Source of the DNA: Proteobacteria bacterium UBA2133
GTDB taxonomy: Bacteria; Pseudomonadota; Gammaproteobacteria; Arenicellales; UBA868
Assembly: GCA_002327725.1 (NCBI GenBank)
Contig: DCXP01000092.1
Coordinates: 12,527-64,383, forward strand
Length of the DNA: 51,857 nt
Direction: 5' to 3'
Part shown: positions 25,153-32,210 of the stretch, piece after piece
Numbering within the stretch: position 1 is the stretch's first letter
How the letters are laid out: each line of letters starts with the position of its first letter
Made by a program: the position numbers and the translations under genes
Notes under the pieces: model-generated
What the model was told of the DNA's origin: nothing
Seen by the model: the letters and a program-made list of their open reading frames with translations, nothing else
The model's database searches: none

Positions 25153-26142
25153 TCAGCCGTGGCTTTCGAGCCGCGCAACGGCCTGCGCCAATGTCTCCTC
25201 ATTGATGATGCCCACATATTCCGGCGGATTATCGTGGCGCCTGAAGGTTTTCTTGACGATTCCTGCGAGGTTGGGTTTTTTCTCGGCGGGCGTTTCCCCT
25301 TTGCCGATACCGCCACCGAACTCAATGATGGCGCGACACCCCTGATCAGCAGCGTACACGAGATTCTCGTGCCAGCGTACCGGATTGAACAGTTGGGAAA
25401 AAAGCGCGGCCCGAATCCCGTCAGGGTTCTGATCGTGGAACCGGCCGGTCGTGTTGGAAAGCACCGAAATTGATGGCGACTGCAAGCTTGTGTTTTGCAG
25501 GGAGGTACGGAACTCAAGTGCAGCGCCGATCATGTAGAAGGTATGAAAGGCACCTTCGGTTTTCAGGCGGGATGAACGTTTGCCCGGGAACTGTTCCTCG
25601 AAGGTCTTGACCAGAGCATTAAGATCCTCTGCTTTGCCGCCGACCACGGTCTGGTCAGGCAGGTTGCATGCCGCGACGGCGCAATAGTGCTGCTCTGCCA
25701 GTTCCCTCGCAATCTCATGCGTGAGCGGCAGAGCCTCCATCTCACCCTCGCCCAGTTCACCCATCAGGCGCCCGCGCTCATTGACCAGACGCAGTGCATC
25801 AGCGAAGTTAAGGGCGCCGGCCGCAACCAGTGCCGAATACTCCCCCAGACTGTGTCCAGCCGCTGCTTTGGGCTTTACCGAATGCCCGGTCTTCGCTTCG
25901 AAAATCCGCAGGCAGGCGAGCGCATGGGTGAGCAGGACCGGCTGGGTGTAGCGGGTAAGGTGAATCTCGTTGTCAGGATCCGCAAAAGAAAGGCGCGCGA
26001 GATCGTAGCCCAGAGTGTCACTGGCTTCCTGGTAAAGGCGTTGGACAGATTCGAAAGCATCGAAAAGGTCTTTTCCCATGCCGCGGTACTGGGAACCCTG
26101 GCCTGGAAAAATGAAAAGGGCCGAGTCGAAAAGCGTTGTCAT
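25153..26142 (-). CDS. Malonyl-CoA:ACP transacylase, FabD-like
   Basis: Transfers malonyl groups from CoA to acyl carrier protein. The N-terminal FPGQGSQYRGMG is at residues 12-23; the nucleophile Ser98 is in GHSLGEYSAL, the malonyl-binding Arg123 in NERGRLM, and the catalytic His200 in EGAFHTFYM. All key residues of FabD are present. It is not in a fab operon and is flanked by unrelated genes. It could be the only FabD or a second transacylase dedicated to a polyketide or lipid. A 10-bp-loop stem straddles its stop codon. The ATG at 26142 is preferred over a GTG at 26160. Confidence 0.85.
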   Translation of the reverse strand: MTTLFDSALFIFPGQGSQYRGMGKDLFDAFESVQRLYQEASDTLGYDLARLSFADPDNEIHLTRYTQPVLLTHALACLRIFEAKTGHSVKPKAAAGHSLGEYSALVAAGALNFADALRLVNERGRLMGELGEGEMEALPLTHEIARELAEQHYCAVAACNLPDQTVVGGKAEDLNALVKTFEEQFPGKRSSRLKTEGAFHTFYMIGAALEFRTSLQNTSLQSPSISVLSNTTGRFHDQNPDGIRAALFSQLFNPVRWHENLVYAADQGCRAIIEFGGGIGKGETPAEKKPNLAGIVKKTFRRHDNPPEYVGIINEETLAQAVARLESHG

Positions 26143-26497
26143 AGTTATCCAGCCTGGCACCTGGCATTACGAAATTTTGGACGGGCCATTTTATCCCTTG
26201 ACTGAACCACCCGCATTGCATTGTAGGTGGGGGCATAAGCAAACAGGCAAGCGCTGAAACATCCCCCGCATTATTAATAGAAGCGCTCGAAAGGCGCACC
26301 TAACGTCAGGGGTTACCACGCAAAGGCGCCGACGCAGCGTTACGTCACGGTCAAAAATCCGATGATGCGACGCAGAAAAAATAACGAGACTCGGTTATAA
26401 AATTCTCTAATTGCAAAGCAAAATAGATAAATAACGCCTCAGATATAAAATAGAAAAACAGACTAAACCATTGTTTTTAAATAAATTATTTAGACGC

Positions 26498-26529
26498 AAA
26501 AAAAATCCCGCCAGATTGACTGACGGGAT
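26498..26529 (-). terminator. Intrinsic terminator of the predicted small RNA
   Basis: On the minus strand: ATCCCG / CGGGAT outer stem of 6 bp, one mismatch, a 3-bp CAG/CTG inner stem, a 5-base loop, then eight T residues. The T run lies only on the minus strand, so it terminates minus-strand transcription. No protein gene on that strand ends here, which points to an RNA gene. Confidence 0.85.
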
Positions 26530-26579
26530 CAATATTTGGAGGAGGAAATGAATCAGAAATTGTGCATTGCACAAAATCC
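26498..26579 (-). ncRNA. Predicted trans-acting small RNA with anti-Shine-Dalgarno stretch
   Basis: About 82 nt on the minus strand. In order: start near 26579; a 5' hairpin from the perfect inverted repeat TTGTGC-loop-GCACAA (26560-26574); an unpaired U/A-rich segment containing CCTCCTCC (26545 to 26538), complementary to Shine-Dalgarno sequences; and a terminator hairpin with eight U residues. This is the standard plan of Hfq-binding regulatory RNAs. It is preceded by a near-perfect promoter. I recognise no known family in it. The main doubt is whether it is expressed. Confidence 0.7.
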
Positions 26580-26585
26580 GCTGAG

Positions 26586-26614
26586 ATATTACCGGTAACC
26601 GCGCGCGAAGTCAA
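26586..26614 (-). promoter_or_regulatory. Sigma70 promoter of the predicted small RNA
   Basis: On the minus strand: TTGACT (26614-26609), exactly 17 bp, TAATAT (26591-26586). Five of six bases match in each hexamer. No protein gene on this strand begins downstream before the terminator, so the promoter has no other evident use. Confidence 0.75.
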
Positions 26615-26739
26615 CTATTGTGGCGACTGCTTTGGTGATCCGAAGGGGGGACGGCATTCGCCGCCAGATTGTGACACTTGGGTGGAAAGCCTGCCGCGGC
26701 TGGTTAACAATGACCGCTTTCCGGGCAGACCCTTTCATT

Positions 26740-27336
26740 ATGACGCTGCTGATCGCACGACATGGCCAGACAGACTGGAACCTTGCAGGGCGCTGGCAAT
26801 CCACCAGTGATATTCCGCTCAATGCCCATGGGCGGGGCCAGGCTGCGCAGCTGGCCTCCCTGCTCAAGGAGGCAGGCCACGCGCCGCGTCGCCTTTTCTC
26901 TTCACCGCTTTCAAGAGCCTTTGAGACCGCCGGGATCCTGGGAGAGGCGATGGCGTGTCCCGTTGAAACCGAACCGGCCCTGAAGGAACTTGATCTTGGC
27001 GATTTTGAGGGACAGTTGGAATCTGATCTTCGCGCCAAGGACCCTGTTGGCTATGACGCCTGGCGCGAGTCCTGCTATCTTCAGGCGGCTCCGGGTGGTG
27101 AGACTATCCTCGACGTGGCGGGGCGTATCGGTCGATTTGTGGCGGGGCTTGACGACCGCTCAGGAGATATCCTGATAGTGGGTCATCAAGGCGTCAACAT
27201 GGCGATAAAGGCACAGCTTAGCGACTGCTTCAGCCGTGAATGCCTGGCATCATTTCGCCAGAAGAATGATGAGATTGATCTTTGGCAGTTGAATCCCGCC
27301 AGGCTGCTTGGACAGATTACGGCAAACCATGACTGA
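26740..27336 (+). CDS. Histidine phosphatase family protein
   Basis: A 198-residue phosphoglycerate-mutase-like phosphatase. The phosphohistidine motif ARHGQTDWN is near residues 6-14, the conserved FSSPLSRAFETA near 54-65, the acid/base ELDLGDFEG near 86-94, and the second His in IVGHQG near 147-152. Relatives include CobC and general sugar or nucleotide phosphatases; no cobalamin or other pathway genes adjoin it, so the substrate is open. Neither the ATG at 26740 nor an in-frame ATG at 26710 has a visible ribosome binding site; 26740 fits the family length. Confidence 0.8.
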   Translation: MTLLIARHGQTDWNLAGRWQSTSDIPLNAHGRGQAAQLASLLKEAGHAPRRLFSSPLSRAFETAGILGEAMACPVETEPALKELDLGDFEGQLESDLRAKDPVGYDAWRESCYLQAAPGGETILDVAGRIGRFVAGLDDRSGDILIVGHQGVNMAIKAQLSDCFSRECLASFRQKNDEIDLWQLNPARLLGQITANHD

Positions 27337-27970
27337 TCTTTCCACCGCCCATCTTGATGCAGCGTGCAGGTACCTGTCGCAACGCGACAAGGGTATGGCG
27401 AGGATCATCACCGATGTGGGTGAGTGCATGCTCGAGGTCCGGAGCAACCGGTCTGTGTTTGAGTACCTCTGCCGCTCCATCATCTACCAGCAGTTAAGCG
27501 GCAAGGCTGCCGGTACGATCCATGGGCGCATGCTGGACCTTTTCGAGCGGCGCCGCGCGAGTGCCGGGGCGCTGCTCGAAATACCGATGGAGCAGTTGCG
27601 CGCGGCGGGTTTATCCCGGTCAAAGTCTCTCGCGCTCTATGACCTTTCGGAGCGTCAGGCAGCCGGCACATTGCCCGCGCGTCAGCAGCTGAATCGGATG
27701 ACAGATCAGGAGATCGTGGACTGCCTGAGTCAGGTGCGGGGCGTCGGGGAATGGACGGCCCAGATGCTCCTGATTTTCTATCTCGGCAGGCCGGACGTGT
27801 TACCGATCCGGGATCTCGGGGTACAGAAGGGGTATCAGAGAATGCGCCGCTTGCGTGAACTGCCGGAACCCTCACGTCTGGCGAGGGCAGGCCTGCGGTG
27901 GCGGCCATACCGCTCAGTGGCGACGTGGTACCTTTGGCGTTGCCTGGAGATCGAGCTGCCGACTTCCTAG
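27329..27970 (+). CDS. DNA-3-methyladenine glycosylase, AlkA-type (HhH-GPD)
   Basis: Removes alkylated bases from DNA in base-excision repair. A 213-residue helix-hairpin-helix GPD protein: hairpin LSQVRGVGEWTAQMLLIFYL at about 134-153, catalytic Asp162 in LPIRDLGVQKG, and the upstream IIYQQLSGKAA motif near 51-61. It lacks the N-terminal domain of E. coli AlkA, matching the shorter Mag/AlkA class. The ATG lies inside the end of the phosphatase gene (8-base overlap), suggesting coupled translation. It overlaps the convergent ferredoxin gene by 4 bases. Confidence 0.9.
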   Translation: MTDLSTAHLDAACRYLSQRDKGMARIITDVGECMLEVRSNRSVFEYLCRSIIYQQLSGKAAGTIHGRMLDLFERRRASAGALLEIPMEQLRAAGLSRSKSLALYDLSERQAAGTLPARQQLNRMTDQEIVDCLSQVRGVGEWTAQMLLIFYLGRPDVLPIRDLGVQKGYQRMRRLRELPEPSRLARAGLRWRPYRSVATWYLWRCLEIELPTS

Positions 27971-28230
27971 GCGTGGTGAGCGGATGCACCGGTGAGCAGC
28001 CGGTAGCGATCCATCAGCGTCTCCCGGCTTTCTTCCCGCTCAGGATCCATCAGAATGCACTCAACCGGGCAGACTTCGACGCATTGAGATGTTTTAAAGT
28101 GACCTACGCACTCCGTGCAGCGGGCCGGGTCGATGACGTAAATCTCTTCGCCCTGGGAGATGGCCTCGCTAGGGCACTCGGGCTCGCAGACGTCACAGTT
28201 AATGCATTCGTCTGTGATCAGCAGCGCCAT
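27967..28230 (-). CDS. YfhL family 2[4Fe-4S] ferredoxin
   Basis: An 87-residue ferredoxin with two cluster motifs, CINCDVCEPECP near residues 9-20 and CTECVGHFKTSQCVEVCP near 38-55. The insertion between cysteines of the second motif and the C-terminal helix are features of the Allochromatium-type (Alvin) low-potential ferredoxins. Adjacent coaD on the same strand is the usual neighbour in gammaproteobacteria. The electron partner is not indicated by the sequence. Confidence 0.93.
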   Translation of the reverse strand: MALLITDECINCDVCEPECPSEAISQGEEIYVIDPARCTECVGHFKTSQCVEVCPVECILMDPEREESRETLMDRYRLLTGASAHHA

Positions 28231-28267
28231 GGCATCGGATCTGAAGTCACCGTTGCGTGGTCAGGCT

Positions 28268-28750
28268 TCAGCGACGCAGGCGCTGGATGAGTTTTTCGTT
28301 CACCTGAGGGTGAAGAAACTGCGCGACATCGCCGCCATGTGAGGCGATTTCCTTGACCATGGAGGCGGACAGGAATGTGTAGTGTTCCGAAGGCGTCAGA
28401 AACATGGTCTCAATTGCAGAATCTAGACGACGGTTCATGGCGGCGAGCTGGAATTCGTACTCGAAGTCAGACACCGCTCGCAGTCCCCGCAGGACGACCT
28501 GGGCGTTCTCTGTGCGGACGCTGTCAATCAGTAGTCCTTCGAACCCGATTACGCTGATGTTATCAATGTGTTTCAGCGATAGTCGTGCCATCTCAAGCCG
28601 TTCATCCAGGGTGAACAGCGGCTTTTTGGTTGGGTTGGCGGCAATCGCGATGACGACTTCTGCGAACAGTTGGCTGGCACGTTCCGCAAGGTCAATGTGT
28701 CCCCGGGTGATCGGGTCAAATGTGCCCGGATAAATTGCTTTGGTGCTCAT
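28268..28750 (-). CDS. coaD: Phosphopantetheine adenylyltransferase
   Basis: Catalyses the penultimate step of coenzyme A synthesis, adenylating 4'-phosphopantetheine. The nucleotidyltransferase motif YPGTFDPITRGHIDL is at residues 6-20 (the TxGH signature). RGLRAVSDFEYEFQLA near 87-102 and FLSASMVKEIASHGGDV near 125-141 are also conserved. 160 residues, matching E. coli CoaD. The ATG at 28750 is chosen because upstream codons in frame do not resemble the family. Confidence 0.97.
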   Translation of the reverse strand: MSTKAIYPGTFDPITRGHIDLAERASQLFAEVVIAIAANPTKKPLFTLDERLEMARLSLKHIDNISVIGFEGLLIDSVRTENAQVVLRGLRAVSDFEYEFQLAAMNRRLDSAIETMFLTPSEHYTFLSASMVKEIASHGGDVAQFLHPQVNEKLIQRLRR

Positions 28751-28861
28751 ATGCTTATCGGCCTTCCTTACCGGCAGCTTCCCGGTTGCGATACTACCAA
28801 TGACGACGTAGGTGATCCATAATTTATCTTGAGAACCCGGCAGATAACTTGGGGAGGGGCA

Positions 28862-29452
28862 ATGGACATCGTCAGCTTTACCCGCATGGCGGATGGGACC
28901 AAGGAGGATTACGAATTTCTGGACGAGCAGGAACACGAATTTATCGATGACCTGCCGGCTCGACTCCTGGACGGCCTGAACGCCCTCAGCGAATCCTTTT
29001 CCGGTTATCCGGTCAGTCGATTCGAGCATTCTCTGCAATCTGCAACCCGCGCGCATCGCGCTGGAGAATCGGAGGAAATGGTGGTAGCCGCGCTTCTGCA
29101 CGATATCGGCGACATGCTCGCGCCGCGATCACATAGCGAAATGGCGGCTTCGATCCTGCGGCCTTTTGTTTGTGAGAAAACCTACTGGATCATCAAGCAT
29201 CATGGCCTGTTCCAGATGTACTACTATGCACATCATCTTGGCGGTGACCGCAACGCCCGTGAGCGTTTTCTGGACCACCCCTGGTACGAAGATGCCGTTC
29301 GGTTTTGTGAGGAATACGATCAGAACTGCTTCGACCCCGATTATGACAGCGCGCCCTTGGCGTTCTTTGAACCGATGGTGCGAAGGGTCTTCAGCAACGA
29401 AAACCCCTTGGACGAGGAAAGAGTGGCGCGTGTGGGGGTTCAGTCCGGCTGA
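28862..29452 (+). CDS. HD-domain protein, COG4341/PhnZ-like
   Basis: A 196-residue HD-domain protein. Candidate metal ligands in order: His in FEHSLQSATRA (about 61), the His-Asp pair in LLHDIGD (about 85-86), His in RSHSEMAA (about 95), His in KHHGLFQ (about 119-120) and a late Asp in EYDQNCFD. The order and the FEHSLQSATRAH stretch resemble the mixed-valent di-iron oxygenases PhnZ and TmpB, but the second His of PhnZ's HDIGH is Asp here, so function is uncertain. The start has GGGAGG at good spacing. It abuts rsmD tail to tail with no gap. Confidence 0.7.
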   Translation: MDIVSFTRMADGTKEDYEFLDEQEHEFIDDLPARLLDGLNALSESFSGYPVSRFEHSLQSATRAHRAGESEEMVVAALLHDIGDMLAPRSHSEMAASILRPFVCEKTYWIIKHHGLFQMYYYAHHLGGDRNARERFLDHPWYEDAVRFCEEYDQNCFDPDYDSAPLAFFEPMVRRVFSNENPLDEERVARVGVQSG

Positions 29453-30061
29453 TCAGGACAGGTCGCCAATGCTTGGGGCATCAACGGCATTGGGAGCATT
29501 GGTGTAGAGACTGTAGGAGACCTGTCCTGCGTGTTTTTGGCGCAGGGTGACCCAGCCCTCTGGAATGACGGGCGCTTCACCCACCGAGCATTCGACATAA
29601 ATACGGGCTTGGGGTTTGAGCAGTTCATAGCGGGCCAATCTCTGGAGGCTGCGCTCCACCAGTCCGCCTCCGTAGGGCGGATCCACAAAAACGATATCGA
29701 ACTGTTGGGTACATGAGGTCATCCATTCGAGTGCCTCTGCACAGTGCGTGGTGACCTGATCCGCGCCCAACAGGGACGTCGTTTCCTTGAGCTGGGTGCA
29801 GCAGGGCTGGCGCATCTCAACCAGCGTGACGGCCCGCGCACCCCGCGATGCAGCCTCGAAGCCCAGCGCCCCGCTGCCGGCAAAGAGATCCAGGCACTCG
29901 GCGTTAAAGACACAAGGCGTCAGCCAGTTAAAGAGGGTCTCGCGTACGCTGTCCGGGGTGGGTCTCAAGTCTGCCGCGCCGTTGAAGCGGATCAGACGTT
30001 TCTTCCACTGACCGCCAATAATGCGCAGCCGGCCGCGTTGTACTGCAGGGGAGGAACTCAT
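29453..30061 (-). CDS. rsmD: 16S rRNA (guanine(966)-N2)-methyltransferase RsmD
   Basis: Methylates G966 in the 30S subunit. A 202-residue Rossmann methyltransferase: RLRIIGGQWKKRLI and LRPTPDSVRETLFNWL at the N-terminus (the PTxDxVRETLFNWL stretch is diagnostic), the SAM motif LDLFAGSGALGFEA near 59-72, and the catalytic VDPPYGGG near 127-134. Divergent from ftsY, the standard gammaproteobacterial arrangement. The ATG at 30061 is preferred over an upstream start that would extend into the promoter region. Confidence 0.95.
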   Translation of the reverse strand: MSSSPAVQRGRLRIIGGQWKKRLIRFNGAADLRPTPDSVRETLFNWLTPCVFNAECLDLFAGSGALGFEAASRGARAVTLVEMRQPCCTQLKETTSLLGADQVTTHCAEALEWMTSCTQQFDIVFVDPPYGGGLVERSLQRLARYELLKPQARIYVECSVGEAPVIPEGWVTLRQKHAGQVSYSLYTNAPNAVDAPSIGDLS

Positions 30062-30164
30062 TGGACTGATCCTGGCACGTTTCTTTGACACGGAATGATA
30101 GGATAGTTGCCGATCCAGCAAAACAGCCTGATCGCTAATCCTTGTCTCTCCACACGCTTTTTAG

Positions 30165-31109
30165 ATGACTTCTAACCAGGAACCTTCAGCTCTTTTTGCG
30201 CGGCTGAAAAAGACCCGCACCGCACTGTCCGATGGACTGACGGGCCTTTTTGGCGGCAAACGCGTAACCTTTGATGAGGACGCCTACAACGATCTGGAAG
30301 ACCAACTCATCATGGCGGACCTCGGCGTGGCGGCGAGTGCCGAGGCGGTGGCGGCACTTCGGGAGCAGGTTTGGGCTGGGCGGATTGATACGACCGAGGC
30401 GTTAAGGGAGGCGCTCGCCGGGCAGATCGCCCGCTTATTGCAAAAAGCAGAGCGGGAGATGGTGCTTGACAGCGAATCCCCCAAGCCGCTGGTGATACTG
30501 ATGGTTGGGGTTAACGGCGTTGGCAAGACAACCACGTCGGCAAAATTGGCCGCAAGGTTTCAGAATTCAGGTCACTCGGTTCTGCTGGGCGCCTGCGATA
30601 CCTTTCGAGCAGCCGCTATAGAGCAGCTCCAGTCATGGGGAGATCGGCTGGGGGTTCCGGTTATCGCGCAGGCGCACGGCGCTGACGCTGCGGCAGTCGC
30701 GCACGATGCCCTCACTGCGGCAAAAAGCCGGGGGGTTGAGGTTCTGATTATCGATTCGGCAGGGCGTCAGCACCTGAACGCGGATCTGATGGCCCAGTTG
30801 GGGAAAATCCGGCGGGTGCTCGCCAAGGCCGACCCTGGTGCGCCGCATGAGACGCTGCTGGTTGTCGACGGGGGGACCGGGCAGAACGCATTGTCACAGG
30901 CAAGCGCCTTCGAAAAAGAGATCGGACTTACCGGCATCTGTGTCACGAAACTCGACGGGACAGCCCGCGGCGGTGTGGTGGTCGCGCTGGCCCAGCAATC
31001 GCCGCTGTCAATTCCTTTCATTGGCGTGGGAGAGGGCGTTGCCGACCTTCGGCCCTTCCAGTCAGCGGATTACGCCAGAGCCCTGGTGGGCGGGAGAAGT
31101 TCCGACTGA
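30165..31109 (+). CDS. ftsY: Signal recognition particle receptor FtsY
   Basis: GTPase that docks SRP-bound ribosomes at the membrane. A 314-residue NG-domain protein: N domain to about residue 95, G1 GVNGVGKTTT near 114-123, DTFRAAAIEQL (G2 region), G3 as DSAGRQHLN near 195-203 (normally DTAGRLHN), G4 TKLDGTARGG near 259-268 and GVGEGVADLRPF at the end. The long acidic A domain of E. coli FtsY is missing, which is common outside enterics. The Thr-to-Ser change at G3 and the GGTGQNAL loop are unusual. In most relatives ftsE and ftsX follow; here rpoH does. Confidence 0.95.
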   Translation: MTSNQEPSALFARLKKTRTALSDGLTGLFGGKRVTFDEDAYNDLEDQLIMADLGVAASAEAVAALREQVWAGRIDTTEALREALAGQIARLLQKAEREMVLDSESPKPLVILMVGVNGVGKTTTSAKLAARFQNSGHSVLLGACDTFRAAAIEQLQSWGDRLGVPVIAQAHGADAAAVAHDALTAAKSRGVEVLIIDSAGRQHLNADLMAQLGKIRRVLAKADPGAPHETLLVVDGGTGQNALSQASAFEKEIGLTGICVTKLDGTARGGVVVALAQQSPLSIPFIGVGEGVADLRPFQSADYARALVGGRSSD

Positions 31110-31213
31110 CTCCAGAGTGATCGATGTGAATATTCTGACAGCGTTAGGTCAGGAAACAAATTTAAATAACTGATAAATAACAGATAATAGTGTTATTGGA
31201 CTTAACAAAATTA

Positions 31214-31240
31214 TTAGCACTCAGGACGATAGAGTGCTAA
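31214..31240. promoter_or_regulatory. CIRCE operator (HrcA site) upstream of rpoH
   Basis: TTAGCACTC, nine bases, GAGTGCTAA: all 18 positions match the CIRCE consensus bound by the heat-shock repressor HrcA. It lies 34 bp before the rpoH start codon. A TAAAAT hexamer at 31238-31243, possibly the -10, overlaps its right arm, so binding would block initiation. No other CIRCE was found in the window, and no hrcA or groE gene is present here. Confidence 0.93.
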
Positions 31241-31274
31241 AATACGCCAAGTTAAAGGAATCACGAGAGACTTC

Positions 31275-32135
31275 ATGAGTGAATCACTGCCCGTTGCGAC
31301 TGATCTCGGCCCGAATCAGGGGCTTGCCCGGTATCTCAACGAAATTAAATCCGCCCCGATCCTGAGTGCCGAAGAGGAGAAGGCACTGGCCCGCCGTTAT
31401 CACGCCGATCACGATCTTGAAGCGGCCCGGCAACTGGTGTTTTCGCATCTACGCTACGTGGTTTCTATCGCCCGAGGTTTTACCGGCTATGGATTGCCCC
31501 TGGCGGACCTTATCCAGGAGGGCAACGTCGGACTGATGAAGGCAGTCAAGCGCTTTGATCACGAAAGAGACGTACGCCTGGTGTCCTTTGCTGTCCACTG
31601 GATCAAGGCCGAGATTTACGACTACGTCGTGCGAAACTGGAGAATGGTCAAGGTCGCCACGACCAAGGCACAGCGGAAGCTGTTTTTCAATCTTCGAAAG
31701 AACCGGGCGCGCCTGGGCATGATGAAACAAGCGGAAGTGGAAACCATGGCAAAGACGCTGGATGTCAAGCCGCAGACGGTTCGTGAGATGGAAGTCCGGA
31801 TGAACGGCACAGACGTCGCCTTTGAGCCGGAGGCTGACGATGATGACACGCCCCGCTCGCTCGCGCCCGCGGAAGCCATTGGGGACTCGTCACTCGATCC
31901 TGGTCGGCTGGTATTCGAGGCGGATGAGCAGCGTCATCGGCAAGCGCAACTGGGAAAGGCGCTGTCCAGCCTGGATGACCGGAGCCGGGAGATCATCCGG
32001 GCGCGCTGGCTGGCGGAAGAAGGCCAGAAGCAGACCCTTGGAGATCTTGCCGAAAAGTATGGCGTTTCCGCAGAGCGGATCCGGCAGATCGAAAAACGCG
32101 CAATGGATCAGATGCGCGTAGCCGCAACGGCATAG
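31275..32135 (+). CDS. rpoH: RNA polymerase sigma32 (heat-shock sigma factor)
   Basis: Directs RNA polymerase to heat-shock promoters. A 286-residue group 3 sigma factor: region 2 (about 50-122) with DLIQEGNVGLMKAVKRFD; the RpoH box QRKLFFNLR at 133-141, the target of DnaK/FtsH control and diagnostic for RpoH; and region 4 helix-turn-helix near 250-280 ending GVSAERIRQIEKRAM. AAAGGA precedes the ATG. A perfect CIRCE element sits in the promoter region. Neighbouring ftsE and ftsX, usually between ftsY and rpoH, are missing. Confidence 0.97.
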   Translation: MSESLPVATDLGPNQGLARYLNEIKSAPILSAEEEKALARRYHADHDLEAARQLVFSHLRYVVSIARGFTGYGLPLADLIQEGNVGLMKAVKRFDHERDVRLVSFAVHWIKAEIYDYVVRNWRMVKVATTKAQRKLFFNLRKNRARLGMMKQAEVETMAKTLDVKPQTVREMEVRMNGTDVAFEPEADDDDTPRSLAPAEAIGDSSLDPGRLVFEADEQRHRQAQLGKALSSLDDRSREIIRARWLAEEGQKQTLGDLAEKYGVSAERIRQIEKRAMDQMRVAATA

Positions 32136-32210
32136 CGCCAGGCATCTATCGAGATCAGTTATTGGAAAGCGCTGCCTGCTGCGGGAGAAACCGCGCTCGA
32201 TTGCGATCTT

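Larger units (their letters stand above)
26143..26739. other. Long AT-rich intergenic region holding a predicted small RNA
   Basis: About 600 bp without a convincing protein gene. The part from about 26380 to 26520 is strikingly AT-rich against its surroundings. The right half holds a complete minus-strand transcription unit (promoter 26586-26614, RNA 26498-26579). A 16-codon plus-strand frame at 26548-26598 is discussed under rejected items. I could not define promoters for the FabD-like gene or the phosphatase here. Confidence 0.6.

Noticed and set aside
25139..25162. Inverted repeat CCACGGC-N10-GCCGTGG across the stop codon of the FabD-like gene.
   Set aside because: No T-run follows on either strand, so I do not call it a terminator; a chance stem or mRNA end structure is enough.
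26548..26598. A 16-codon plus-strand frame (MNQKLCIAQNPLRYYR) preceded by GGAGGAGG, a perfect ribosome binding site.
   Set aside because: The same bases form the minus-strand small RNA; the purine run is the complement of its CCTCCTCC motif, and the plus strand has no clear promoter. The minus-strand unit explains more of the sequence. A tiny peptide remains possible but unsupported.
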